Positions 23,665-31,325 of a DNA stretch of 64,000 nucleotides are shown piece by piece. The DNA is taken from assembly GCF_003047295.1 (NCBI RefSeq), contig NZ_PZYZ01000010.1:1-64000 (forward strand), written 5' to 3'. The position numbers and the translations under genes are program-made. The notes beneath the pieces were generated by a model. It saw only the letters and a program-made list of their open reading frames with translations, was not told the origin of the DNA and searched no databases. Every line of letters begins with the position of its first letter. The first letter of the stretch is position 1. The stretch comes from Nocardioides sediminis (GTDB lineage: Bacteria > Actinomycetota > Actinomycetes > Propionibacteriales > Nocardioidaceae).

Positions 23665-24398
23665 GTCCCCGGGTGACGCTGGCCGTCGCGGGCCGCGTCC
23701 TGACCCAGGTCCGGCGGGACCACCGCACGCTGGCGATGCTGCTGGTGCTCCCGTGCCTGTTGATGAGCCTGCTGTGGTGGATGTTCGAGGACCTCCCGGG
23801 AGACGCGTTCGACGGCTTCGGCCCGGCCCTGCTGGCGATCTTCCCCTTCACGGTCATGTTCCTCGTGACCAGCGTGACGACCCTGCGCGAGCGCGGGAGC
23901 GGCACGCTCGAGCGGCTGCTGTCGATGCCGATGGGCAAGCTCGACTTCCTGCTCGGCTACGCCCTGGCCTTCGGCCTGCTCGCCGCCGTCCAGTCCGCCC
24001 TCGCGGTGACGGTGAGCGTCGGCCTGCTCGGGCTCGACGTCAACGGGCCGGTGTGGCTCCTCGGGGTCGTGGCCGTCGTCGACGCCGTGCTCGGCACCGC
24101 TCTCGGGCTGCTGGTCAGCGCCTTCGCCGACACCGAGTTCCAGGCGGTCCAGTTCATGCCTGCGTTCGTCATCCCGCAGCTGCTGCTGTGCGGCCTCTTC
24201 GTCCCCCGGGACGCCCTGCCGTCCCTGCTGTCGGCGGTCTCCGACGTCCTCCCCCTCTCCTACGCCGTGGACGCCATGCAGGAGCTGGTCGGGGCCGCAA
24301 ACCAGGCGAGCGTGTGGCGCGACGTCGGCGTCGTGCTCGGCTTCGCGGTCGCCGGCCTGGCGCTCGGCGCGGCGACCCTGCGGCGGCGCACGGCCTGA
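23661..24398 (+). CDS. ABC transporter permease (ABC-2 type)
   Basis: The 245-aa protein has about six hydrophobic segments in the ABC-2 arrangement: one near residues 24-42, then segments at about 55-75, 100-125, 130-155, 165-190 and 222-242. The conserved RERGSGTLERLL loop follows the second segment. It is the membrane subunit for the preceding ATPase and its ATG overlaps the ATPase stop (ATGA). The exported compound is unknown. Confidence 0.93.
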   Translation: MSPRVTLAVAGRVLTQVRRDHRTLAMLLVLPCLLMSLLWWMFEDLPGDAFDGFGPALLAIFPFTVMFLVTSVTTLRERGSGTLERLLSMPMGKLDFLLGYALAFGLLAAVQSALAVTVSVGLLGLDVNGPVWLLGVVAVVDAVLGTALGLLVSAFADTEFQAVQFMPAFVIPQLLLCGLFVPRDALPSLLSAVSDVLPLSYAVDAMQELVGAANQASVWRDVGVVLGFAVAGLALGAATLRRRTA

Positions 24399-24403
24399 GG
24401 GGC

Positions 24404-24784
24404 TCAGCCCGCCGGCGCTCCCGGGTGCGACGAGCCCGACGCGCGGCCCAGCAGCCAGGCCGCGGCGCCGTACAGCCCGGCGAACATCGCGCTCAGCGCC
24501 AGCACGTCGACCACCGAGCCGTCCTCCTGGAGCCCGGCGGCCACCGCGACGACCCCGGCGACCAGCATCAGCGCGGCCGTGGTCCCGAGCCCCCGCGCCA
24601 GGGCCGGAGCCTGGAACCGGCCGGCCGCGGCGACCAGCAGGCCGACGACCAGCGCGCCGACGTACAGCAGGTCCGGCGGCCCGCCGGACCCCACGATGCC
24701 CAGCGCCCCGATCCCGAAGAGCAGCACCAGGGTGGCGCCGGTGGCGACCGCCAGGCCGAGCAGGCGGTGCGTGCGTGGCGTCAT
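24404..24784 (-). CDS. Small four-helix membrane protein
   Basis: The 126-aa product is almost entirely hydrophobic, with four predicted membrane helices (about residues 9-31, 39-55, 62-83 and 90-112) and a Ser/Gly-rich tail. I do not recognise a family. The ATG at 24784 has a GAGGAGG ribosome-binding site and TACCGT at 24822-24827 as a likely -10. It is convergent with the ABC permease gene; the ends are 5 bases apart. Confidence 0.75.
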   Translation of the reverse strand: MTPRTHRLLGLAVATGATLVLLFGIGALGIVGSGGPPDLLYVGALVVGLLVAAAGRFQAPALARGLGTTAALMLVAGVVAVAAGLQEDGSVVDVLALSAMFAGLYGAAAWLLGRASGSSHPGAPAG

Positions 24785-24898
24785 GGAGGTCCTCCTCGAG
24801 GTGCTGGTGCGACTGCCACCGACGGTAGGGCGCGGGGACGGCGGGAGTGGTGCAGGCGGTGTGGAGGTCCTGTGCAGGTGGGTCCGGCCGGCGCGGCG

Positions 24899-24904
24899 TA
24901 GCCT
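24899..24904 (+). promoter_or_regulatory. -10 hexamer TAGCCT for proline dehydrogenase
   Basis: TAGCCT lies 7 bases before the ATG at 24912, a leaderless arrangement. Confidence 0.5.
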
Positions 24905-24911
24905 GTGCGGC

Positions 24912-25847
24912 ATGTCACTGCTCCGCCAGCCGATCCTGCTGCTCGCCAAGAGCGACCAGGTCAAGAAGCTCGTCAGCACCATGCCCGTCTCGTCGGGCAT
25001 CGTCACCAGCTACGTCCCCGGTGAGACCACCGACGCCGCCGTCACGGCCACCGCCGAGCTGGTCGAGGACGGGCTGTACGTCACCCTGGACTTCCTGGGC
25101 GAGGACACCCTCGACATCGCCCAGGCCGACGCCACGGTCGCGGCCTACAAGGAGGTCCTGGCGGAGCTGGCGCGACGCGGGCTCGCCGCCCGGGCCGAGG
25201 TCAGCGTCAAGCTCAGCGCGGTCGGGCAGGCGCTGCCGGAGAACGGCGAGAAGGTCGCCCTGGAGAACGCCCGCGAGATCTGCCGCGCGGCCCGCAACGC
25301 CGGCACCACGGTCACCCTGGACATGGAGGACCACACCACCACCGACTCGACGCTGTCGATCCTGCACGAGCTGCGCAAGGACTTCCCCGAGACCGGCGCC
25401 GTGCTGCAGGCCATGCTGCACCGCACCGAGGCCGACTGCCGGGCGCTGGCCTACGAGGGGTCGCGCGTGCGTCTGTGCAAGGGCGCCTACCACGAGCCCG
25501 AGACCGTCGCCTTCCAGGACAAGCTCGACATCGACAAGTCCTACGTCCGCTGTCTCAAGGTGCTGCTGGCCGGGCAGGGCTACCCGATGATCGCCAGCCA
25601 CGACCCGCGCATGGTCCAGATCGCCTCCTCGCTGGCCAGCCGCTACGGCCGCCAGCCGGGCACCTACGAGTTCCAGATGCTCTACGGCATCCGTCCCGAG
25701 GAGCAGAAGCGCCTCGCCGAGTCCGGCGAGACGGTGCGCGTCTACATCCCCTACGGCCAGGAGTGGTACGGCTACCTGATGCGCCGCCTCGCCGAGCGCC
25801 CGCAGAACCTGTCCTTCTTCCTCCGCTCGCTCATCTCCAAGAAGTAG
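24912..25847 (+). CDS. Proline dehydrogenase (monofunctional)
   Basis: This 311-aa enzyme oxidises L-proline to pyrroline-5-carboxylate with FAD. Barrel motifs are visible: LDMEDH, LCKGAYHEP, ASHDPRMV, YEFQMLYGI and VRVYIPYGQEWYGYLMRRLAERPQN cut into its usual parts, the last containing the proline-binding RR..E. It lacks the P5C dehydrogenase domain of PutA. proC, which runs the reverse chemistry, starts 6 bases downstream in the same operon. Confidence 0.95.
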   Translation: MSLLRQPILLLAKSDQVKKLVSTMPVSSGIVTSYVPGETTDAAVTATAELVEDGLYVTLDFLGEDTLDIAQADATVAAYKEVLAELARRGLAARAEVSVKLSAVGQALPENGEKVALENAREICRAARNAGTTVTLDMEDHTTTDSTLSILHELRKDFPETGAVLQAMLHRTEADCRALAYEGSRVRLCKGAYHEPETVAFQDKLDIDKSYVRCLKVLLAGQGYPMIASHDPRMVQIASSLASRYGRQPGTYEFQMLYGIRPEEQKRLAESGETVRVYIPYGQEWYGYLMRRLAERPQNLSFFLRSLISKK

Positions 25848-25853
25848 GTCGCC

Positions 25854-26657
25854 ATGTCCCAGACCGCGATCATCGGGGCCGGGGTGATGGGGGAGACCCT
25901 GCTGTCCGGGCTCGTCCGCGCCGGCCGTCGCGTCGACAACCTGCTGGTCGGGGAGAAGCGGCCCGAGCGGGCCAAGGAGCTCGAGGAGCAGTACGGCGTC
26001 GCGGTCGTCACCAACGCGGAGGCGGCCCGCACGGCCGACACGGTCGCGCTGGTCGTCAAGCCGCAGGACATGGCGGTCGTCCTCGACGAGATCGCCGGGG
26101 AGCTGCGGCCCGGTCAGCTGCTGGTCAGCCTGGCGGCCGGCATCACCACCGCCTTCATCGAGTCCCGGGTGCCCGAGGGGGTCGCGGTCGTCCGCGTCAT
26201 GCCCAACACGCCGGCGCTGGTCGACGAGGGCATGGCGGCGATCTCGCCGGGCTCGCACTGCGACGAGACCCACCTCGCCGAGGCCGAGGCGCTGCTGGCC
26301 TCCACCGGGCGCGTGGTCCGCGTCCCCGAGCGCCAGCAGGACGCGGTCACCGCGATCAGCGGCTCGGGCCCGGCCTACATCTTCTTCGTGGTGGAGTCCA
26401 TGATCGAGGCGGGCGTCCACCTCGGCCTGCCCCGGGCCACCGCCACCGAGCTGGTCATCCAGACGCTCTACGGGTCGGCGACCATGCTGCGCGAGACGGG
26501 CACCCACCCGGTGGTGCTGCGCGAGCAGGTCACCTCGCCCGCCGGGACCACCGCCTCCGCGCTCCGCGAGCTCGAGGTGCACAAGGTGCGCGCCGCGTTC
26601 CTCGCCGCCATGGAGGCCGCCCGTGACCGGTCCCGGGAGCTCGCCGAGGGCTCCTGA
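25854..26657 (+). CDS. proC: Pyrroline-5-carboxylate reductase
   Basis: ProC reduces P5C to L-proline with NAD(P)H. The 267-aa protein has the N-terminal Rossmann loop GAGVMGETLLSG, VKPQDM, VRVMPNTPALV and the C-terminal ISGSGPAYIF and SPAGTTASALRELE motifs. The gene follows proline dehydrogenase by 6 bases, so both directions of the proline-P5C couple are co-transcribed. proB and proA are not in the window. Confidence 0.96.
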   Translation: MSQTAIIGAGVMGETLLSGLVRAGRRVDNLLVGEKRPERAKELEEQYGVAVVTNAEAARTADTVALVVKPQDMAVVLDEIAGELRPGQLLVSLAAGITTAFIESRVPEGVAVVRVMPNTPALVDEGMAAISPGSHCDETHLAEAEALLASTGRVVRVPERQQDAVTAISGSGPAYIFFVVESMIEAGVHLGLPRATATELVIQTLYGSATMLRETGTHPVVLREQVTSPAGTTASALRELEVHKVRAAFLAAMEAARDRSRELAEGS

Positions 26658-26660
26658 GCC

Positions 26661-26746
26661 CGCACGCTTCGGGCAGTTCGGCTCCTTGCCCCGTGTGCTG
26701 AGCGTGCGGACGGCTTGCGGTGCGGCGAACTGCCCGCGGTGTGCGT
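26661..26746. terminator. Long inverted repeat between convergent genes
   Basis: CGGGCAGTTCG (26670-26680) pairs with CGAACTGCCCG (26726-26736), flanked by partly complementary CGCAC and GTGTGCG. A competing pair GCACGCT/AGCGTGC (26662-26668, 26701-26707) lies inside. It fills the gap between proC and the convergent gene and probably terminates both. Confidence 0.55.
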
Positions 26747-27249
26747 CAGCCCGCGGCGTGCGGGTCGGGCAGCAGGCCGGGGGTGGCCGCCAGGATGGCG
26801 CGCGCCGCCTCGCGGTGCTTGTGCTCCACGAGCACCTCGTAGCGGGTGGCGACCACCGCGGTCACCGAGCTGAAGTCGCGGCGCCCGCGGGTCGCGGCGT
26901 ACCCCGTCAGGCCCCACACGAGGCCGAACAGCGCGCCGAAGGCGGCCGTCGACAGCAGCACGCCGAGCAGGTCGTCCTCGACCCACAGGGCGACGACGAG
27001 GCCGACGAAGACACCGAACCAGAGGCCCGACACCGCACCCGCGAGCGCGACCCGGCCCCACGTGAGCCGCCCGGTCACCCGCTCGATGCGCTTGAGGTCG
27101 GTGCCGACGATCAGGAGGTTCTCGACCGGGAACTCCTGGTCGGAGAGGTGGTCGACGGCGCGCTGCGCCTCCTCGTAGGTGTCGTAGACGGCCAGGGACT
27201 GCGGGTAGTCCAGGTCGAGGCCGGTGCTGCGGGTGCCGATGCGGTCCAT
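26746..27249 (-). CDS. YflT-type general stress-like membrane protein
   Basis: The 167-aa protein resembles the heat-induced/general-stress YflT domain: an N-terminal alpha/beta part (SLAVYDTYEEAQRAVDHLSD, VENLLIVGTDLKRIERVTGRL), a central Gly/Ala-rich hydrophobic hairpin (about residues 65-110) that could span the membrane twice, and a C-terminal strand YEVLVEHKH. No enzymatic residues are seen. It is divergent from the AcuC-like gene. The role is likely stress-related by family, but unproven. Confidence 0.75.
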   Translation of the reverse strand: MDRIGTRSTGLDLDYPQSLAVYDTYEEAQRAVDHLSDQEFPVENLLIVGTDLKRIERVTGRLTWGRVALAGAVSGLWFGVFVGLVVALWVEDDLLGVLLSTAAFGALFGLVWGLTGYAATRGRRDFSSVTAVVATRYEVLVEHKHREAARAILAATPGLLPDPHAAG

Positions 27250-27315
27250 GCCTCGAGTGTTGCACCCGGTGTCTGGCTCCCCGCCGTGGCTACCGCCGGC
27301 ACGGCGGGTTGCGGG

Positions 27316-27321
27316 TAGCGT
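27316..27321 (+). promoter_or_regulatory. -10 hexamer TAGCGT for the deacetylase gene
   Basis: TAGCGT lies 7 bases before the ATG at 27329 and supports this start over upstream in-frame codons. Confidence 0.5.
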
Positions 27322-27328
27322 CGGTCAC

Positions 27329-28507
27329 ATGGAGTGCCCCGGCCCTGCGTCCGTCGTCTTCGACAAGACCCTGGTGGAGTACGACTTCGGCCCCGGGCAC
27401 CCGATGTCCCCGCTGCGCGTGGACCTGACGATGCGCCTCGCCGAGGAGCTCGGGGTGCTGGACCGCCTGCGGATGGTCGAGGCTCCCGTCGCCGACGACG
27501 ACCTGATCGCCACCGTCCACGAGCGCAGCCTCATCGAGGCGGTCACGCGCTGCGGCACCGAGGGTGGCGAGGACCCCGGGCACGGGCTCGGCACCGACGA
27601 CGACCCGGTCTTCCAGGACATGCACAAGGCGGCGGCCCACGTGGTCGGCGCGACGGTCGAGGCCTTCCGGCAGGTCGCCAGCGGCGACTCGCTGCACAGC
27701 GCGAGCATCGCCGGCGGTCTCCACCACGCGATGGCCGACCGGTCCTCGGGCTTCTGCATCTACAACGACATCGCGGTGGGCATCCAGTCGCTGCTCGACC
27801 AGGGCCACGAGCGCATCGCCTACGTGGACGTCGACGTCCACCACGGCGACGGGGTGGAGCGGATCTTCTACGACGACCCGCGGGTGCTGACGATCTCCCT
27901 GCACGAGACCGGCCAGATGCTCTTCCCCGGCACGGGCTTCCCGGGGGACAGCGGCGGGCCGGGGGCGGAAGGCACCGCGGTCAACGTCGCGCTCCCGCCG
28001 GGCACCGCCGACGCCGGCTGGCTACGGGCATTCCACGCCGTCGTGCCGCCGGTGCTGCGCGCCTGGGAGCCGGAGATCCTGGTGACCCAGCACGGCTGCG
28101 ACTCCCACATGGAGGACCCGCTCGCGCACCTCATGCTGAGCGTGGACGGCCAGCGTGCGGCCTACCTCGCGCTGCACGAGCTGGCCCACGAGGTCACCGA
28201 GGGCCGGTGGGTCGTGACCGGTGGCGGTGGCTACGCGCTGGTCGACGTGGTGCCGCGTGCGTGGACGCACCTGCTCGCGATCGTCGGGGGACACCCGCTT
28301 CCCCCCGACACCCCCACGCCGCCCGGGTGGCGGGCCCACGTCACCGAGCTGCTCGACCGCACGCCGCCCTTCCGGATGACCGACGGGCGCACCCCGGCCT
28401 ACCGGGACTGGGCGGACGGCTACGACCCGGAGACCTGGCTGGACCGCGCGATCATGGCCACGAGGACCGAGGTGTTCCCGCTGCACGGGCTGGATCCGTA
28501 CCCCTGA
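27329..28507 (+). CDS. AcuC-like/histone deacetylase family protein
   Basis: The 392-aa protein has the zinc-dependent deacetylase fold: GHPMSPLRVDL near the start, GLHHAM (active-site His pair), GFCIYNDIAVGI, the zinc-binding DVDVHHGDG, SLHE, the second Asp region HGCDSHMEDP, and VTGGGGYAL. All expected catalytic and metal residues are present. In Bacillus, AcuC deacetylates acetyl-CoA synthetase; here the substrate may be a protein lysine or a small acetylated molecule. No acetyltransferase or acs gene adjoins it. Confidence 0.93.
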   Translation: MECPGPASVVFDKTLVEYDFGPGHPMSPLRVDLTMRLAEELGVLDRLRMVEAPVADDDLIATVHERSLIEAVTRCGTEGGEDPGHGLGTDDDPVFQDMHKAAAHVVGATVEAFRQVASGDSLHSASIAGGLHHAMADRSSGFCIYNDIAVGIQSLLDQGHERIAYVDVDVHHGDGVERIFYDDPRVLTISLHETGQMLFPGTGFPGDSGGPGAEGTAVNVALPPGTADAGWLRAFHAVVPPVLRAWEPEILVTQHGCDSHMEDPLAHLMLSVDGQRAAYLALHELAHEVTEGRWVVTGGGGYALVDVVPRAWTHLLAIVGGHPLPPDTPTPPGWRAHVTELLDRTPPFRMTDGRTPAYRDWADGYDPETWLDRAIMATRTEVFPLHGLDPYP

Positions 28508-28565
28508 CGAGGGAGTCGAAGGTCAAGATCAACCCGACACGCCGTACGTCCCACAAGTTTCAGGA

Positions 28566-28603
28566 GTGACCCTCTTCCCCACGGGTCACACAGGCCCTAT
28601 TGT
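28566..28603 (+). promoter_or_regulatory. Promoter and inverted repeat upstream of the small HTH gene
   Basis: GTGACCC (28566-28572) and GGGTCAC (28583-28589) form a perfect inverted repeat overlapping the -35 zone. TATTGT (28598-28603) is a good -10. The predicted leader of about 65 bases contains the hairpin CACCGGC/GCCGGTG (28627-28646). This looks like an autoregulated promoter. Confidence 0.5.
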
Positions 28604-28674
28604 CGGCGAGAGCGCCACGATTGTGACACCGGCGGGGAAGCCGGTGCCGTGACGTACAGAAGGATCGGTGCACC

Positions 28675-28881
28675 ATGGCCCCCACATCGAACGGTGACAT
28701 GTCCGACGTCGTCTTCCTGACGATCGCGGAGGTCGCCGCCAGGATGCGTGTCTCGAAGATGACCGTCTACCGCCTCGTCCACGGCGGGGAGCTGCCCGCC
28801 GTGCGCGTCGGACGCTCGTTCCGCGTGACCGAGGACGACGTCAACGACTACCTGCGCAAGAGCTTCTACGACGCGGGCTAG
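28675..28881 (+). CDS. Small helix-turn-helix DNA-binding protein
   Basis: The 68-aa protein is almost entirely one MerR/excisionase-type winged helix-turn-helix (FLTIAEVAARMRVSKMTVYRLVHGG, about residues 14-38, then the wing RVGRSFRVTEDDVNDYL). Such single-domain proteins bind DNA as activators or repressors. Although excisionase-like, it has no integrase nearby and sits in conserved chromosomal context, like Rv0500A of M. tuberculosis (from memory). AGAAGGA lies 10 bases before the ATG. Confidence 0.9.
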   Translation: MAPTSNGDMSDVVFLTIAEVAARMRVSKMTVYRLVHGGELPAVRVGRSFRVTEDDVNDYLRKSFYDAG

Positions 28882-28925
28882 GGGCGAGCCGCACCACACG
28901 ATTCCTCACCGTCCGGTCCGGCAAG

Positions 28926-28931
28926 TAGGCT
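28926..28931 (+). promoter_or_regulatory. Candidate -10 (TAGGCT) for the 33-aa peptide gene
   Basis: TAGGCT is 78 bases before the GTG at 29010 and could give the small basic protein its own transcript; read-through from the HTH gene is also possible. Confidence 0.4.
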
Positions 28932-29009
28932 GTGACGGACGCGCGGGCCACCTGCCTGCGCGCCGCACGTAGCAGGAGTGCTCGTGCGACGCACGTGAAA
29001 GGTTTCCCT

Positions 29010-29111
29010 GTGGGTTCTGTCATCAAGAAGCGGCGCAAGCGCATGGCCAAGAAGAAGCACCGCAAGCTGCTCAAGAAGACGCGCGTCCAGCGTCGCAAGC
29101 TCGGCAAGTAG
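29010..29111 (+). CDS. 33-aa basic peptide, bS22/AURKAIP1-COX24-like
   Basis: The GTG at 29010, preceded at 7 bases by GAAAGG, opens a 33-residue peptide with 18 Lys/Arg, including KKRRKRMAKKKHRK, and ending KLGK. The sequence matches the mitochondrial mS38 (AURKAIP1/COX24)-like small protein found as an extra ribosomal protein, bS22, in mycobacterial 30S/70S structures; M. tuberculosis has it at the same locus (Rv0500B, from memory). It likely binds rRNA near the decoding centre. It is too short for most gene callers, but the ribosome-binding site, context and family match support it. Confidence 0.9.
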   Translation: MGSVIKKRRKRMAKKKHRKLLKKTRVQRRKLGK

Positions 29112-29135
29112 GTCCTGGCCGGGGGGCGTTCGGTC

Positions 29136-30155
29136 ATGGGACGGGTCGTGCTGGTCACGGGGATCTCCCGGGACATCGCCCGCCGTTTCGCGCGCGCGGC
29201 CGCCAGCGACCCGTCCATCGACCGGGTCGTCGGCGTCGACGTCGTGCCGCCCCGCGGTGACATCGGCGAGGTCTCCTTCGTCCGCGCCGACATCCGGACG
29301 CCGGTCATCGCCAAGGTCCTGGCCAAGGAGGACGTCGACACCGTCGTCCACATGAGTGTGATCGCGACCCCCGGCTCGGCCGGGGGCCGCAACACCATGA
29401 AGGAGCTCAACGTCATGGGCACCATGCAGCTGCTCGCTGCATGCCAGAAGGCGCCCGGTGTCGAGCGGGTGGTGGTCAAGTCCACCACCACGGTCTACGG
29501 GGCGAGCTCGCGCGACCCCGCCATGTTCACCGAGGAGATGGGTCCCAAGCGGCTGCCCTCCTCGGGCTACGCCAAGGACGTCTACGAGGTCGAGGGCTAC
29601 GTCCGCGGCTTCGCGCGCCGTCGTCCCGACGTGGCCGTGACCATGATCCGCGCGGCCAACGTGATCGGTCCGCACGTGAGCAGCCCGATCACCAGCTACT
29701 TCCGGCTCCCGGTCATCCCCCGGATCCTGGGCTTCGACCCGCGCCTGCAGTTCCTCCACGAGGAGGACCTGCTCGCGGTCCTGCGGCACGCCGCGGTCGC
29801 CGGCCCGCCCGGCACCTACAACGTCGCCGGCGACGGGATCCTGATGCTCTCCCAGGCGGTCCGCCGCCTCGGCAAGCCCTCCGTCGCCCTGCCCGCCGTC
29901 GCGGTGGGCCGGCTCGGGTCCGCGCTGCGCCAGGCCCGGATGGCGGACTTCTCGCCCGAGCAGCTCGGCTTCCTGACCTACGGTCGGGGGGTGGACACGA
30001 CGCGGATGCGCGCCGAGCTCGGCTTCGAGCCGCGCTTCACGACCGCGTCCGCCTTCGCGGACTTCGGCGTCTCCCTCGGCGTCTCTCCCCGGGGCCCGCA
30101 CGGCCCGGCCGGCCCCGCCCTGGCGGGCGTCCCGTCGGAGGCGCGCCGTGGCTGA
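29136..30155 (+). CDS. NAD-dependent epimerase/dehydratase-like SDR protein (atypical)
   Basis: The 339-aa protein is an extended SDR: VLVTGISRDIARRFARAA at residues 5-22, VVGVDVVPP, VRADIR, VVHMSV, KELNVMGTMQLLAACQ and a C-terminal substrate domain. Two hallmarks are degraded: the TGxxGxxG loop reads TGISRDIA, and the YxxxK site is replaced by GYAKDVYEVEGY. The M. tuberculosis homologue at this locus (Rv0501, annotated as a GalE) also seems to lack YxxxK (from memory). UDP-galactose epimerase activity is therefore doubtful; a non-catalytic or divergent role is possible. The gene overlaps the acyltransferase gene by 8 bases. Confidence 0.85.
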   Translation: MGRVVLVTGISRDIARRFARAAASDPSIDRVVGVDVVPPRGDIGEVSFVRADIRTPVIAKVLAKEDVDTVVHMSVIATPGSAGGRNTMKELNVMGTMQLLAACQKAPGVERVVVKSTTTVYGASSRDPAMFTEEMGPKRLPSSGYAKDVYEVEGYVRGFARRRPDVAVTMIRAANVIGPHVSSPITSYFRLPVIPRILGFDPRLQFLHEEDLLAVLRHAAVAGPPGTYNVAGDGILMLSQAVRRLGKPSVALPAVAVGRLGSALRQARMADFSPEQLGFLTYGRGVDTTRMRAELGFEPRFTTASAFADFGVSLGVSPRGPHGPAGPALAGVPSEARRG

Positions 30156-31311
30156 GTCCCGGCGGCCCCGCGACGAGGGCGCCGACGTCGTCCCCATCGG
30201 TACGTCGGGTCGTCCCGGTCGTGGCACGGGTCGGCAGCGGCCGTCCGCCGCCGCCCGCAACCTGGCCCCCCAGTCCCGCAAGGGCTCCGTCCCGCGCCCG
30301 GTGAGGGCGACCGGGCCGGCGGCCCCCGGGGCGCAGGGCCCGACGCCCGCGCCCGCGTCGGGGGACGCCACGGGCGCACGTCCCGCCGCCAGGACCGAGG
30401 AGCGCCACCCGCTGGCCGGCATCCCGGTGACGGACTGGCTCGAGGCCTTCCAGCACGCCGCCGTCGAGCTGTTCGGCGACGAGTGGGAGCGCCGGCTCGC
30501 CGAGCTGATGGCCTTCATGCGGCGACGGCTCACCGGCGACTACACGGTCGACGAGTACGGCTTCGACCCGGAGGTCACCGAGCGGTTCCTGATGGCCGCC
30601 CTGCGACCGATCGCGCAGAAGTGGTTCCGCGTCGAGGTCCGCGGCGTCGACAACATCCCCGCCACCGGGGGCGCGCTCGTCGTGTCCAACCACTCCGGCA
30701 CGGTGCCGGTCGACGGCCTGATGACCATGGTCGCGGTGCACGACGCGACCGGCCGCTTCCTGCGCCCCCTCGGCGCCGACCTGGTCTTCAAGCTGCCGGT
30801 GGTCAGCTCGCTGGCCCGCCGCAGCGGCGCCACGCTCGCCTGCTCGGAGGACGCCGAGCGGATGCTCTCGGGCGGAGAGCTGGTCGGCGTGTGGCCCGAG
30901 GGCTTCAAGGGCATCGGCAAGCCGTTCAGCGAGCGCTACAAGCTCCAGCGCTTCGGGCGGGGCGGGTTCGTCTCCGCGGCGCTGCGCACCGGCGTGCCGA
31001 TCGTGCCGCTGTCCGTGGTCGGTGCCGAGGAGATCTACCCGCTGGTGGGCAACATCCCGAGCCTGGCCCGCCTGCTGGGCGTCCCCTACATCCCGATCAC
31101 GCCGCTCTTCCCGTGGCTGGGGCCGCTCGGCATGGTGCCGCTGCCGTCCAAGTGGCTGCTCGAGTTCGGGGAGCCGATCCGCACCGACGAGTACGACGCG
31201 GTGGAGGCCGAGGACCCGATGCTGGTCTTCGACGTGACCGACCAGGTGCGCGAGACGATCCAGCAGACGCTCTACACCCTGCTCCGGGAGCGCGACAGCG
31301 TCTTCCGCTGA
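30148..31311 (+). CDS. PlsC-like lysophospholipid acyltransferase family protein
   Basis: This 387-aa protein starts at GTG 30148. Residues about 1-85 are basic, Pro/Ala-rich and probably disordered. The acyltransferase domain follows, with VVSNHSGTVPVDGLM, where His and Asp are spaced HX6D rather than the classic HX4D, then a substrate motif around WPEGFKGIGKPFSERY. By family it acylates a lysophospholipid or related acceptor at the inner membrane face; the exact substrate is unknown. The HTH-bS22-SDR-acyltransferase order matches Rv0500A-Rv0502 in M. tuberculosis (from memory). Confidence 0.88.
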   Translation: MAESRRPRDEGADVVPIGTSGRPGRGTGRQRPSAAARNLAPQSRKGSVPRPVRATGPAAPGAQGPTPAPASGDATGARPAARTEERHPLAGIPVTDWLEAFQHAAVELFGDEWERRLAELMAFMRRRLTGDYTVDEYGFDPEVTERFLMAALRPIAQKWFRVEVRGVDNIPATGGALVVSNHSGTVPVDGLMTMVAVHDATGRFLRPLGADLVFKLPVVSSLARRSGATLACSEDAERMLSGGELVGVWPEGFKGIGKPFSERYKLQRFGRGGFVSAALRTGVPIVPLSVVGAEEIYPLVGNIPSLARLLGVPYIPITPLFPWLGPLGMVPLPSKWLLEFGEPIRTDEYDAVEAEDPMLVFDVTDQVRETIQQTLYTLLRERDSVFR

Positions 31312-31325
31312 GGCGGGCGCTGCCC

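Noticed and set aside
28675..28881. Prophage or integrative element excisionase
   Set aside because: The domain is excisionase-like, but there is no integrase, attachment-site repeat or phage gene nearby and the neighbourhood is conserved core chromosome.
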